From Acidobacteriaceae bacterium (GTDB taxonomy: Bacteria; Acidobacteriota; Terriglobia; Bryobacterales; Bryobacteraceae), in the NCBI GenBank assembly GCA_019240405.1, contig JAFAYL010000021.1, positions 62,001 to 126,000 of the forward strand: a stretch of DNA of 64,000 bases, read 5' to 3'. The position numbers and the translations under genes are program-made. How positions within the stretch are numbered: position 1 is the stretch's first letter; every line of letters starts with the position of its first letter. Below, in pieces: positions 16,691 to 25,968 of this stretch. Under the pieces are notes generated by a model. It saw only the letters and a program-made list of their open reading frames with translations. It had not been told where the DNA came from and did no database searches.

Positions 16691-19600
16691 GTGTCTCTGT
16701 CTTTTTTTGATCCGATCATTGAAGCTTGGTTCACCGAGCGTTTTGGCGCGCCTACTGAGCCGCAAGAGCTCGGATGGCCGGAAATCGCGGCGGGGCAGGA
16801 TACGCTCATTTCCGCTCCGACAGGCTCCGGCAAAACGCTCGCCGCGTTCCTGATCTGTCTCGACAGGCTAGTGCGTGCGGCGCGGGCGCAGAATCTCGCT
16901 GATACCACGCAAGTGGTCTACATTTCGCCGCTGAAAGCGCTGAGCAACGACGTTCATAAGAATCTCGAGGTGCCGCTGGCCGAAATTGCCGCGCGAGCTG
17001 CGGCCGCAGGTATTCCTCTAATGCCGGTTCGAACCGCTGTTCGGACGGGCGATACAACCATGCTCGAGCGGACGCATATGCTCAAGAAGCCTCCGCACGT
17101 GCTGGTCACGACGCCGGAATCGCTGTTCATCTTACTAACTGCCGGGCGATCCCGGGAGATGCTGCGAACCACCTCGACGGTTATAGTCGACGAGATCCAC
17201 GCGATGGCAGATGACAAGCGCGGCTCGCATCTGGCGCTTTCTCTGGCCCGGCTCGACGCGCTGACCGGAAAGCGGGCGCAACGCATCGGGCTTTCGGCAA
17301 CTGTGAAGCCGATCGAGGAAGTGGCCCGGCTTTTGGGCGACCAGACGCGAACTGTAGATGTCGGACACCGGCGCGAGATGGAGCTCGCCGTCGAGGTTCC
17401 GCGGGACGAACTGGGACCCGTGGCGAGCACGGAGATGTGGAACGAGATCTACGACCGTGTGGCGGAATTGATTGTCACGAACCGCACCACGCTCGTGTTC
17501 GTGAACACGAGGCGTCTCTCCGAGCGTGTTGCGCACGCCCTCGCGGAACGGCTGGGTGAAAATGTCGTGCTTCCTCATCATGGAAGCCTATCTCGCCATT
17601 TGAGATTGGAAGCCGAGTCGCGATTGAAGCGCGGCGAGCTGCGGGCCGTCGTAGCCACGGCTTCGCTGGAGCTTGGTATCGATATCGGCACCGTGGATCT
17701 CGTGTGCCAGATCGGCTCGACTCGATCGATTGCAGTGGCGCTGCAGCGGATCGGACGTTCAGGGCACTGGGTCGGAGCGAAACCGAAAGGCCGGATTTTT
17801 GTGAGCACGCGCGATGAGCTCATTGAATGCACGGCGCTCGTTTCGGCGATTCGGAAAGGAGACCTTGAGCGAATCGAGATTCCTCAAAATGCTCTCGACA
17901 TCCTCGCGCAGCAGATTGTTGCGGCAACATCGGCGGAGCCGTGGAAGGAGGATAATCTGTACCGGCTCTTCCGATCCGCCTATCCATATCGCACGCTTGC
18001 GCGGGAAGATTTCGACGACGTGATCGAGATGCTTTCTGAAGGTTTCGCGACTTCTCGCGGCAGGAGCGGTGCGCTGCTCCATCGGGATCGAGTGAACGGG
18101 CGCGTGAAGGGGCGCCGGGGTGCGCGTTTAGCGGCAATCACTTCGGGCGGCGCGATTCCGGAAAACGCGAATTATGCGGTAATTGCCGAGCCGGATGCGA
18201 AAGCCGTCGGGACTCTGGACGAGGACTTTGCGGTCGAGAGCTTGGTGGGAGATGTGTTTCTGCTTGGAACCCACTCCTGGCGCATTAAGCGAGTGGAGCC
18301 GGGGCGCGTGCGAGTAGAGGATGCTCACGGCGCCGCGCCATCCATACCGTTCTGGCTAGGCGAAGCTCCAGGGCGGTCGCGCGAACTATCGGCGGAAGTA
18401 GCAGAGGTCCGTGAGCTCATCATCGCCGATGCGGAACCGGTGCCGGCGTTTCTTATAGATGATTGCGGACTCGACGAAGCGGGCGCGAGGCAGGCTGTGG
18501 CATACGTTCGGGCCGGAGCAGCCGAGCTAGGCGTGCTGCCGTCGCAGAAGACCGTTGTCGCGGAGCGTTTCTTCGACCAGGCTGGGGGCATGCAATTTGT
18601 TTTGCACGCCCCGTTTGGCTCGCGGATTATGCGGGCCTGGGGACTTGCTCTGCGAAAGCGCTTTTGTCGCACCTTCAACTTTGAGCTTCAAGCTGCGGCA
18701 ACGGATAACGGGCTGGTCCTGTCCCTAAGCGATCAGCATTCGTTTCCGCTCGAGCTCGTCTTCGCATTCTTAAAATCCGCGACTGTCGAAGACGTATTGC
18801 GGCAAGCGCTGCTTACTGCGCCAATGTTTGGCGCGCGATGGCGCTGGAATACGACGCGCTCGCTGGCAATTTTGCGATTCCGCAACGGTGGGCGTGTTCC
18901 TGCGCCGATTCAGCGCATGCGCGCCGACGACCTTCTCGCTTCCGTATTCCCGGACCAAGTTGCGTGTGCCGAGAACTTAACCGGTCCGATTCGCATTCCC
19001 GATCATCCGCTAGTGAAGGAAACCATCGATAACTGCCTGCGCGAGGCGATGGATGTGGACGGACTGCGTGAGATTCTAGCAGCGATTGAGGAAGGGCGTA
19101 TTCGCGCAGCGGCAATCGATACGGCACAAGCTTCGCAGTTCTCTCACGAGATTTTGAACGCAAATCCGTACGCGTTCTTGGACGACGCTCCGCTCGAAGA
19201 ACGGCGCACGCGAGCAGTGCAGTTGCGTCAGACGTTGGGCACCGACGTAACCGGGGGAGAAGGCGTGCTCGATCCGGCAGTGATCGAGCAAATTTCAGAG
19301 GAGTCATGGCCGGAGGCCCGGGATGCTGATGAGCTGCACGACGCCTTGCTGACCTTAGTGAGAATGCCTCCCGTTCCGGAATGGCAGGCATTCTATGACG
19401 AGCTTGCGGCCGATGGTCGAGCTTCCACGATCACTCGCGAGGGATCCGCTTTTTGGATCGCCACGGAACGCTTGCCTGTCGCCGGTGACGCGCACGCGGT
19501 GCTGCAGGGCTGGATGGAATCCACCGGACCCGCGACTGCCCCCGCATTATCGGAAAAGCTGGCGTTTACTCTCGAGGAAATTGAAGCGGCTCTGTTGCAA

Positions 19601-20728
19601 TTGGAGGCGCAAGGACAAGTGCTGCGCGGGCATTTTCGCAACAGAGAAGGCGATCCGCAGAGTGAGACCGAGTGGTGCAACCGGCGGATCCTTGCACGCA
19701 TTCATCGCGCAACGCTCGGCAGATTGCGGAAGGAAATCGAGCCGGTTACAGCCCTCGATTTTGAACGCTTCCTGCAGAGCTGGCACCACGTCTCGCCCGG
19801 AACACAATTGCACGGTGCGGACGGAACGCTGCAAATCATCCGGCAATTGCAGGGTTACGAGATTCCAGCGGCCGCTTGGGAATCGGAGATTCTGGCGCGG
19901 CGAATTGCTAAATATCATCCCGATTTTCTCGACGAGCTATGCCTTGCCGGAGAGGTGATGTGGGCGCGCGTATCACCTCATCCGGCGCTCGCGGAAAATC
20001 GCCGCGTACGGCCGACACGGATTGCGCCGGTGACGCTTTTCTTGCGGGAAGATGCAGACTGGATTATGGGCGCGACCGGGCCGGGGGATCCATCAGCGCT
20101 TTCGCATCCCGCAAAAGATGTCTTGCTTGCTCTGGAGCGAAATGGAGCAAGCTTCTTCATCGATCTGCGCAGGCAGACCGGGCGCCTGGCGAGCGAGGTA
20201 GAAGACGGACTCTGGGAATTGTTGGCGGGAGGATTTGTTACCGCGGATGGGTTCGACAATCTGCGCGCGCTCATCGATCCGAAGCGGCGCAGCGGTGAGG
20301 GCCGAGGCGGTCAGAAGCGTCCCCGTCATGCCGCCGGACGTTGGGCGCTAGTGCGGCATACATCTCATTCCGTATCTCGCGAGGAAAGAGTGGAGCACTT
20401 TGCCCGCCAACTGCTCACAAGATGGGGCGTGCTGCTGCGCGATTTGTTAGTGCGCGAAACATTGTCTCCGCCGTGGCGGGATTTGCTTCCGGTGCTTCGA
20501 CGCATGGAAGCGCGCGGCGAGATTCGCGGCGGGCGCTTTGTGTCGGGTTTCACGGGCGAACAGTTCGCCCGCCCTGAAGCTATCGAGCTGCTGCGGAGCA
20601 TGCGCCGCCAGGCCGAAAAACCGGACCCGGTTGCTGTCGGAAATGCGGACCCGCTGAATCTCACCGGAATCATTTTGCCCGGCCCGCGCGTAAGCCGAAT
20701 CGCTGCCATCGGTTTGATTGGAGCGTGA
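16691..20728 (+). CDS. lhr: Large Lhr-type ATP-dependent helicase
   Basis: A 1,345-residue superfamily 2 helicase of the Lhr group, a 3'-5' DNA/RNA helicase linked to DNA repair. It has motif I SAPTGSGKT, motif II DEIH (VIVDEIHAM), motif III LSAT, and motif VI QRIGRSGH, all in the first 400 residues. A winged-helix and Lhr core follow, then a long C-terminal domain (about 860-1345) as in full-length Lhr. GTG 16691 is preferred because GGAGAGAGG lies 9 bp upstream and homologues begin near this point; GTG 16619 is the alternative. No phosphoesterase or ligase partner is adjacent. Confidence 0.93.
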   Translation: MSLSFFDPIIEAWFTERFGAPTEPQELGWPEIAAGQDTLISAPTGSGKTLAAFLICLDRLVRAARAQNLADTTQVVYISPLKALSNDVHKNLEVPLAEIAARAAAAGIPLMPVRTAVRTGDTTMLERTHMLKKPPHVLVTTPESLFILLTAGRSREMLRTTSTVIVDEIHAMADDKRGSHLALSLARLDALTGKRAQRIGLSATVKPIEEVARLLGDQTRTVDVGHRREMELAVEVPRDELGPVASTEMWNEIYDRVAELIVTNRTTLVFVNTRRLSERVAHALAERLGENVVLPHHGSLSRHLRLEAESRLKRGELRAVVATASLELGIDIGTVDLVCQIGSTRSIAVALQRIGRSGHWVGAKPKGRIFVSTRDELIECTALVSAIRKGDLERIEIPQNALDILAQQIVAATSAEPWKEDNLYRLFRSAYPYRTLAREDFDDVIEMLSEGFATSRGRSGALLHRDRVNGRVKGRRGARLAAITSGGAIPENANYAVIAEPDAKAVGTLDEDFAVESLVGDVFLLGTHSWRIKRVEPGRVRVEDAHGAAPSIPFWLGEAPGRSRELSAEVAEVRELIIADAEPVPAFLIDDCGLDEAGARQAVAYVRAGAAELGVLPSQKTVVAERFFDQAGGMQFVLHAPFGSRIMRAWGLALRKRFCRTFNFELQAAATDNGLVLSLSDQHSFPLELVFAFLKSATVEDVLRQALLTAPMFGARWRWNTTRSLAILRFRNGGRVPAPIQRMRADDLLASVFPDQVACAENLTGPIRIPDHPLVKETIDNCLREAMDVDGLREILAAIEEGRIRAAAIDTAQASQFSHEILNANPYAFLDDAPLEERRTRAVQLRQTLGTDVTGGEGVLDPAVIEQISEESWPEARDADELHDALLTLVRMPPVPEWQAFYDELAADGRASTITREGSAFWIATERLPVAGDAHAVLQGWMESTGPATAPALSEKLAFTLEEIEAALLQLEAQGQVLRGHFRNREGDPQSETEWCNRRILARIHRATLGRLRKEIEPVTALDFERFLQSWHHVSPGTQLHGADGTLQIIRQLQGYEIPAAAWESEILARRIAKYHPDFLDELCLAGEVMWARVSPHPALAENRRVRPTRIAPVTLFLREDADWIMGATGPGDPSALSHPAKDVLLALERNGASFFIDLRRQTGRLASEVEDGLWELLAGGFVTADGFDNLRALIDPKRRSGEGRGGQKRPRHAAGRWALVRHTSHSVSREERVEHFARQLLTRWGVLLRDLLVRETLSPPWRDLLPVLRRMEARGEIRGGRFVSGFTGEQFARPEAIELLRSMRRQAEKPDPVAVGNADPLNLTGIILPGPRVSRIAAIGLIGA

Positions 20729-20751
20729 GTGCGAAATCGGCCCTGCGAAAA

Positions 20752-20779
20752 TGTGTATGAGGTGACATCAGGATACACA
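20752..20779 (+). promoter_or_regulatory. Putative vapB operator (7-bp inverted repeat)
   Basis: TGTGTAT (20752-20758) and ATACACA (20773-20779) are perfect inverted repeats separated by 14 bp, ending 2 bp before the antitoxin start. This is the position and form expected for a VapB/VapBC autoregulatory site. Confidence 0.5.
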
Positions 20780-20781
20780 CG

Positions 20782-20976
20782 GTGAGAACGAACATTGTCA
20801 TAGATGATAAGCTCATGCGCGACACCTTGCGCGCGACTGGTTTGAAGACCAAACGTGAAGCCGTAGAACTCGGCTTGCGGACCTTGCTACGGCTACGCAA
20901 ACAGGCGCGCATCCGGCGCTTCCGTGGAAAACTACACTGGGATGGCGATCTCGAAACCATGAGGGCCGGCGATTGA
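20782..20976 (+). CDS. vapB: VapB antitoxin (DUF2191-like)
   Basis: A 64-residue antitoxin typical of the VapB/DUF2191 group: MRTNIVIDDKLMRDTLRATG, then TKREAVELGLRTLLRL, and a short tail ending WDGDLETMRAGD that fits the toxin groove. Start is GTG 20782 just behind the inverted repeat. The stop overlaps the TTG start of the following broken vapC gene as TTGA. The antitoxin itself looks intact although its toxin is frameshifted. Confidence 0.82.
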   Translation: MRTNIVIDDKLMRDTLRATGLKTKREAVELGLRTLLRLRKQARIRRFRGKLHWDGDLETMRAGD

Positions 20977-21366
20977 TCATTGTCGATTCAAGCGTTTGGA
21001 TCGACTACTTCAATGGATCAATTAACCCCCCAAACCGATAGGCTCCACGCTCTACTTGGGTCCGAACCTTTAGCTATTGGGGACCTGATCTTGACCGAGG
21101 TCCTGCAGGGTTTCGACGATGAACGGGACTTCGAGCAAGCAATGAAGCTTTTGACTTCCCTGACCGTCATAGAGTTGGGAGGGCAGAATACCGCCATTCA
21201 GGCGGCGCGACACTTCCGGACGCTACGTCAAATGGGTATTACGGTGCGCAAGACTATCGACTCGATCATTGCCGCGAAATGCATCGAAAGCAATCATGAC
21301 CTTTTGCACAGTGACCGGGATTTCGATCCGTTTACGAAACATCTAGGTCTCCGCTCCGTCGTTTAA
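20973..21366 (+). pseudogene. vapC: vapC toxin gene with a +1 frameshift in a C6 run
   Basis: The PIN-domain toxin is split in two frames. TTG 20973 starts IIVDSSVWIDYFNGS, with the first active-site aspartate, and runs into a TAG at 21039-21041. The other frame carries the rest: QTDRLHALLGSEPLAIGDLILTEVLQGF, TIDSIIAAKCIE and SDRDFDPF, with the remaining acidic residues. The switch lies in six consecutive C at 21026-21031. Removing one C restores a continuous 130-residue VapC (…SINPQTDRLHALLG…). It may be a true mutation, a phase-variable tract, or a sequencing error. Confidence 0.8.
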
Positions 21367-21448
21367 CCAGCCTTCGGAACAAGTGCGACGTACCGAGCTC
21401 CTCATCCGAATCCGCCATGAACCGCCTCCAGCCGCATCTCAACTGGCC

Positions 21449-21817
21449 TTACATCGATTGCAACTTCTTAGGCGCAATTAGACACCAAGCCTCGCGAATA
21501 TAGTATGCGAGCTCGTCATCGTTGATCTGATCGAGATCGATACCGATCCAGCCGCGCACGCCGACATATGGCGGCCTGTAGAATTTTTCCGGCTCTGCGC
21601 TCATGAGTGCTTCTTGCGTTCCCGGCGGCGCGGGTAGCAAGACCGCGATGTGGCCGTCATTGTGGTGATTATTCGAGAACATTGCGAATACCTTCTTACC
21701 GGTGAAAAAGGTCGGCTCACCGTGGGAGAGTCTCTCAGACGTTCCCGGAAGACTGGTGCAAATTCGGCGTACGCGCCTCAGGTGCTCGCCTTCAATATCG
21801 GATTTGCGACCTTTCAC
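21449..21817 (-). CDS. MmcQ/YjbR family protein
   Basis: A 122-residue protein of the YjbR/CyaY-like fold. Visible marks are the start [27 protein letters not shown], which matches the family's LPG..E...G.P.F pattern, then KKVFAMF, a central strand [11 protein letters not shown], and [14 protein letters not shown] near the end. Proposed DNA-binding function is unproven for the family. It ends 82 bp from the convergent broken vapC and lies 9 bp after the STAS gene. Confidence 0.82.
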   Translation of the reverse strand: MKGRKSDIEGEHLRRVRRICTSLPGTSERLSHGEPTFFTGKKVFAMFSNNHHNDGHIAVLLPAPPGTQEALMSAEPEKFYRPPYVGVRGWIGIDLDQINDDELAYYIREAWCLIAPKKLQSM

Positions 21818-21826
21818 AGCCGGTTG

Positions 21827-22186
21827 TCAGCTCAGGGCCCGCTCCGCCTCCGCGATGTTCGAATAAATCACAAAAAGATCACCGAGATTAGACATCGCGA
21901 AAAGCTTCTTTAAGCGCTCGTTCGGGTTCACAAGCGCATATTTTCGGCCGGTTTTATCGCACGATACATGCACGCCGACGAAGCTGCCGAGCACCGCGGA
22001 ATCGATGTAGGGTACATCCGTGAGATCGATCAGCAGGACAGGCGGCGCTGGTTGTTTCCGAGTCAAGCTTTGAAACTCGAAAAAATTATGCATCGTGAGC
22101 GGCCCGCTCAGCTTGATTATGGTGACGCCTTCGCGGCTGCCCGGAAGCGCTTCTACCGCAACGTCCTGTGTTGGATGGTGTTCCAC
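21827..22186 (-). CDS. STAS-domain anti-sigma factor antagonist
   Basis: A 119-residue single-domain STAS protein. The pattern is textbook: strand GVTIIKLSGPLTMHNFFEF, then VLLIDLTDVPYIDSAVLGSFVG, where S63-type phosphoserine in DSAVLG is the expected target of an anti-sigma kinase, and RKYALVNPNERLKKLF. No kinase or phosphatase gene is nearby. It lies between the YjbR gene and the M28 peptidase on the same strand, 6 bp after the latter. Confidence 0.85.
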   Translation of the reverse strand: MEHHPTQDVAVEALPGSREGVTIIKLSGPLTMHNFFEFQSLTRKQPAPPVLLIDLTDVPYIDSAVLGSFVGVHVSCDKTGRKYALVNPNERLKKLFAMSNLGDLFVIYSNIAEAERALS

Positions 22187-22192
22187 AATATT

Positions 22193-24358
22193 TCAATAGT
22201 ATGCGCGAGTTGTTTCAGCCTTGTGACAAAGCTCCGTCGCGCGGTCAAAGGCTGCGCCGAGTTCGCGCGCTTGTGCGACAGCCCGGTCGAGATCGTGCGC
22301 GACGAGCGCTTCGCGCAGGCCCGGCAACGTCTCCGCCTCATAGCTTGGCAACGGAGCGTAGATCAAGTGCCGGAACCAGGGGCGGCCCGGGATTCCGTGT
22401 TCCGATAGCAGCGCGCGTTCTTCATCCATGAGCGTGCGATTGAGTGCTTCGGCGGGACTCTTCTCCATATCTGTCAGCTCTGTTGCCGCCTGTTGCCACG
22501 CATGACATTTCTCTACGAGCGACGCTAGTTCGCGCCGCATGGCGGCAGGCGCAGTTTTCTCGATCTCCTTTAAATAGGACTCGATTTCCCGCCCGTACAA
22601 CGAATAGTCGAGCGGCACGGTATCTGCGTTCGCGAATCGCAGCGCAAGCACTCCCCATAAGTTCGCCATCGTAGCGTGATAGACAAACGTCGGATCGCCG
22701 AAGCGGCTCATCCATTCGAAATCGTCGTAGAGGGAGTGGTAAACGCCATAAGGCCCATCAAAAATCATGTCGAGCGAAGGCACGCCATCATGCTGTAAGA
22801 ACACCATGAAATCCGATCCGCCTCCCAGTACGCCGAAGGGAACGCCCGCGCTCGAAGCGCCCTCCACGCGATAACTGCGAATGTTTCCTGCGGCCTTCCG
22901 CTGCTGCTTCCAACCCTCATAGACGGAGTGCTTCGTATCAGCTTCCCGGACCGCCTGCGCGGCCTCGATAATAGCGCGAAGCATGCTGGGCACCGTACTC
23001 ACGGTGAATTTGTCGCCGCTTGTCGCAGAGTCGACATTTAGACAGACTACGCCGTTCTGACGCAGCTCGCTTTCGTGTTGCTGCCCCCATTCGGTCGACC
23101 CGGTTAGCGTGAATTCTTCGGCATCCCAACTGCCGAAAAGAATCGTGCGGCGCGGCCGAAATCCGGATCGCAGCATTTCTCCGAATGCTCGCGCGAGCTC
23201 GAGCATCGTCGCCGTGCCGCTTCCCGGGTCGACAGCTCCGTAAACCCACGCGTCATGATGATTGGAAAGGACCAGAAGTCTCTCCGGTTCCTCGGTGCCT
23301 CGTATTCGCCCGATCACGTCCCAAATCGGAGTCACGCGATTCTCCAATCCCACCGAAAAGTGAACTTGCGTGTTGCCGTCGCCCATGTGATACGGCCCGA
23401 TCGATGATCGCAGCCCGCCTTGCCACTCGCCGGGAGCTTCCCTTCCGCGCATGGCACCGAGAATCTCTTTCGCATCTGCGGCAGAAAGCGGAATCATCGG
23501 AATCTTCGGAAGAATTCTTGGTTCGGCATTGCCCGGGGCGATGAAATCGTACACGGTCGCGCCCCGCTGGAAGTGGAATAACGGGCCCCACGGGCCATCC
23601 GGATACACTTTGCCTTTCGCCGCTCCATCTTCCTCGGGATCGGAATAGACGATGACCGCCGCCACGCCGCGTTTTTCCGCTTCGAGGCTTTTGCCCCCGC
23701 GATATCCGTGAAAATAGCGAGCCAGAACAATGCGATTCCTGACGGTCACGTTCAGTTTTTCAAGCCGGTCGTAGTCTTCGGGGCGGCCGTAGTTCACATA
23801 GATAACTGGACGGGTGAGGTCGGCGGACGGTGAATACGCGTTCCAGGGAATATGGGCGATTGGATCGGAAACTTCAGTATCGCGGTCACCGGAAATCGGC
23901 GGTTCGGGATTCGCGAGCCGCCTTCTGTCGGGTGCGACCATTTCTAAGCTCACGTACTCGGGATACGAAAGCAGGACCTTATACTCAACCAATTCAGTTT
24001 CAAGGCCGTCTTTCCTAAATTCACTGGCAATATACTCGGACACGCGCCGGTCGCCGGCCGTGCCCGCCACATGCGGCTCTGAGGTCAGCTTTCGAAGATA
24101 CGTTCGGCAGCGCTGCGGGCTGACCGTGCTCATAAGCTGCTCTTCCCACCGGCTCTCGCTGCTGAATGAGCTTGGTGTGAAGCCAAGCGGAATCTTCGCG
24201 CTAGCGGCTTGCTCGTGATATGAACCGGCGATCGCCAGGAATCCTAGCAAACCAAACCCAATCGAGACTGCGGTAACGGCAGTCCTGGGGGTAAATCTAA
24301 CGAGAGAGGTTCCTATGGACTTCAGAATCGTATCCCTGGCCTTCTTTATATTGGGCAT
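22193..24358 (-). CDS. M28 metallopeptidase, glutamate carboxypeptidase II-like
   Basis: A 721-residue membrane-anchored or exported peptidase with the three-part layout of GCPII/PSMA and the transferrin receptor. It has an N-terminal anchor (TAVSIGFGLLGFLAIAG, about 28-45), a PA domain (about 115-330) and a peptidase domain with the zinc ligands in NHHDAWVYGAVDPGSG and WDAEEFTLTGSTEW. A helical dimerisation domain ends it. ATG 24358 has GGAAGG 8 bp upstream. The first 44 bp overlap a possible small membrane-protein gene on the opposite strand. It probably releases C-terminal acidic residues from peptides. Confidence 0.93.
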   Translation of the reverse strand: MPNIKKARDTILKSIGTSLVRFTPRTAVTAVSIGFGLLGFLAIAGSYHEQAASAKIPLGFTPSSFSSESRWEEQLMSTVSPQRCRTYLRKLTSEPHVAGTAGDRRVSEYIASEFRKDGLETELVEYKVLLSYPEYVSLEMVAPDRRRLANPEPPISGDRDTEVSDPIAHIPWNAYSPSADLTRPVIYVNYGRPEDYDRLEKLNVTVRNRIVLARYFHGYRGGKSLEAEKRGVAAVIVYSDPEEDGAAKGKVYPDGPWGPLFHFQRGATVYDFIAPGNAEPRILPKIPMIPLSAADAKEILGAMRGREAPGEWQGGLRSSIGPYHMGDGNTQVHFSVGLENRVTPIWDVIGRIRGTEEPERLLVLSNHHDAWVYGAVDPGSGTATMLELARAFGEMLRSGFRPRRTILFGSWDAEEFTLTGSTEWGQQHESELRQNGVVCLNVDSATSGDKFTVSTVPSMLRAIIEAAQAVREADTKHSVYEGWKQQRKAAGNIRSYRVEGASSAGVPFGVLGGGSDFMVFLQHDGVPSLDMIFDGPYGVYHSLYDDFEWMSRFGDPTFVYHATMANLWGVLALRFANADTVPLDYSLYGREIESYLKEIEKTAPAAMRRELASLVEKCHAWQQAATELTDMEKSPAEALNRTLMDEERALLSEHGIPGRPWFRHLIYAPLPSYEAETLPGLREALVAHDLDRAVAQARELGAAFDRATELCHKAETTRAYY

Positions 24359-24539
24359 TATTTGCCTTCCTTTCTGGCCATACAGCAGGAATTGGTTGAT
24401 TTACCCAACCGTGTTCTGCTGGTTTATTGCAGTGCTGACGTTTCTTGTAAACTTTTTTTGGGAAACGGGGCAGCTCGGTCTGGAAGCGCAAAGGACAAGG
24501 ATAGGCCGGGCGTCAATATTGACGCAGCGCCCACAGTGA
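24315..24539 (+). CDS. Possible small membrane protein
   Basis: A 74-residue frame with two strongly hydrophobic segments (IVSLAFFILGIICLPFW and FCWFIAVLTFLVNFF). ATG 24315 has GAGAGG 5 bp upstream. It overlaps the 5' end of the divergent M28 gene by 44 bp, and its last 20 residues are basic and unremarkable. The hydrophobicity and ribosome binding site favour a real gene; the overlap with a strong M28 start argues against it. Confidence 0.35.
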   Translation: MDFRIVSLAFFILGIICLPFWPYSRNWLIYPTVFCWFIAVLTFLVNFFWETGQLGLEAQRTRIGRASILTQRPQ

Positions 24540-24567
24540 ATTCAGCCGAATTGGCGCGCGGAGCGAG

Positions 24568-25104
24568 CTATTGCACCTTCAGGGTCGTTGAGACTGAAGC
24601 CTTGTCCCACTCCAGCGTGAGGCGGGCCGTGTTGTTTCCTTCTTTGTCGAGCTTAATCGTAAACTGCTCAACCGGCGAGGCGAGCTGTTTTACGTTGAGA
24701 TCGAAGCGCCCGAGATCCTGGGATTGATCATATTTAAACGCACCCCACTGATCCGCGACCTTGTTCACAATCATGGTCCACTTGTTCTGCCCCGGAATCG
24801 CGAATAGAGCATAACTGCCGGGCAGAAGTTCGACCGAGGCATCCGAGATTGTAGTGTTCGCGTTGACGCTGATTTTCGTGGCTTCGTCCGCGCCGAGGCG
24901 CCACACCTTTCCATAAGGCGCGACCTCCTCGCCGACATGGCGCCCTTTCAGAGAGGGCCGGCCGTAGGTGATCGATATTTTCTTCCCATCGAGGTCAACA
25001 GAAACAGTTTCGTGCGGGCTGACTCTGTTTTGTCCCTGAGCCCAAAGCGTGAGTGCGATCAAAGGAGAAACAGCGGTGAGTATATGTGCGGTTCTACGTG
25101 TCAT
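24568..25104 (-). CDS. DUF2911 secreted protein
   Basis: A 178-residue protein with an N-terminal signal peptide (LTAVSPLIALTLWAQ, cleavage near WAQGQ). The DUF2911 block follows: ISITYGRPSLKGR, VWRLGADEATKISV, and LLPGSYALFAIPG, ending in strands. The family is common in Acidobacteriota and Bacteroidota and has no known activity. The length is typical. It stands alone between the M28 gene and the ankyrin lipoprotein. Confidence 0.88.
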   Translation of the reverse strand: MTRRTAHILTAVSPLIALTLWAQGQNRVSPHETVSVDLDGKKISITYGRPSLKGRHVGEEVAPYGKVWRLGADEATKISVNANTTISDASVELLPGSYALFAIPGQNKWTMIVNKVADQWGAFKYDQSQDLGRFDLNVKQLASPVEQFTIKLDKEGNNTARLTLEWDKASVSTTLKVQ

Positions 25105-25147
25105 GTTTCTATTTATGTCACATGAGCGGGGCGCCGCCTGGCATCAC

Positions 25148-25756
25148 TCACGAACATTTCTTCAATTTCGCGGAGTCTTTGGGACGCAAATCAGGCGCTC
25201 TTTGCCGGAGTAAGCGCACGGTCTCACCTTGACAGCTTCCCCATGTGAAGCGATCGATGTCGGTTGATCCACTGAGTGCGGCGTCAAGAGCATTCTCGCC
25301 GCTTGATGAAACCGCGTGCGCGTTCGCCCCGTGATCGAGCAGGATCCGCACAATATCTGTGTAACCGTAACCGGCTGCCATCGTCAGCGGAGTTCCGCCG
25401 CGACCTCCCGCGAGATTGACATTTGCGCCGCTGTTTAAGAGCGCGATTACGGCGCGCGGCTGATCCTTATGGATTGCGTGCATTAGCGGTGTCCAATCGT
25501 TTACGCCCCACGTGGTGTTAGGGTCGGCCCCGTTCTTCACCAGAAGTGAAATGGATTCAGGTTGACCGAAACGCGCCGCCCAAACAAGCGCGCTGTTTCG
25601 CTCATCAATACTCGGATTCTCGGCGAGTATACGATTCATCTCGGTGAGATTGCCTTGAACAGCAGCCTTTCCAAGCGGATCGTCAGGTTGGGGGGTGCAA
25701 GCAGGCAACGCGGCAAGGATGACAGCGAGCGCGACAAGTGCTGCGGGTTTGAACAT
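25148..25756 (-). CDS. Ankyrin-repeat lipoprotein
   Basis: A 202-residue protein with a lipoprotein signal: hydrophobic core LVALAVILAALPAC, with the lipobox LPAC putting the modified cysteine at residue 20. About four ankyrin repeats follow (approximately 27-160); examples are NSALVWAARFGQPESISLLVKNGADPN and TPLTMAAGYGYTDIVRILLDHGAN. The last 30 residues contain two cysteines. It would sit in the periplasm bound to membrane and mediate protein contacts. It is divergent from mraZ, with about 210 bp between the two starts. Confidence 0.88.
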   Translation of the reverse strand: MFKPAALVALAVILAALPACTPQPDDPLGKAAVQGNLTEMNRILAENPSIDERNSALVWAARFGQPESISLLVKNGADPNTTWGVNDWTPLMHAIHKDQPRAVIALLNSGANVNLAGGRGGTPLTMAAGYGYTDIVRILLDHGANAHAVSSSGENALDAALSGSTDIDRFTWGSCQGETVRLLRQRAPDLRPKDSAKLKKCS

Positions 25757-25873
25757 GCTTCGAGGCTACCACAAAGAACTCTGCAATGCAAAGAGGAATA
25801 CTAGGCAGGCACTGGACGGAGGCGAAACAAAGGCGAATCAACTACTTAGGAGAAATCCGATCGAAAAAATTCG

Positions 25874-25933
25874 TTGCAAAGTTCAACAAAGCATGCAACT
25901 ATCTATCCAGTGGTCTGAAGTGGTCGGAAGTGG
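25874..25933 (+). promoter_or_regulatory. mraZ/dcw promoter and MraZ-box operator
   Basis: Three AGTGG boxes at 25909-25913, 25919-25923 and 25929-25933 are spaced exactly 10 bp. This matches the GTGG-N5-6 direct repeats to which MraZ binds when it represses its own operon in E. coli and other bacteria. A possible promoter is TTGCAA (25874-25879) with AACTAT (25897-25902) 17 bp later. The boxes lie just upstream of the chosen mraZ start. Confidence 0.6.
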
Positions 25934-25968
25934 CAGAAGACAGCGCTCGAGACAGCACGCCCTCGCCG

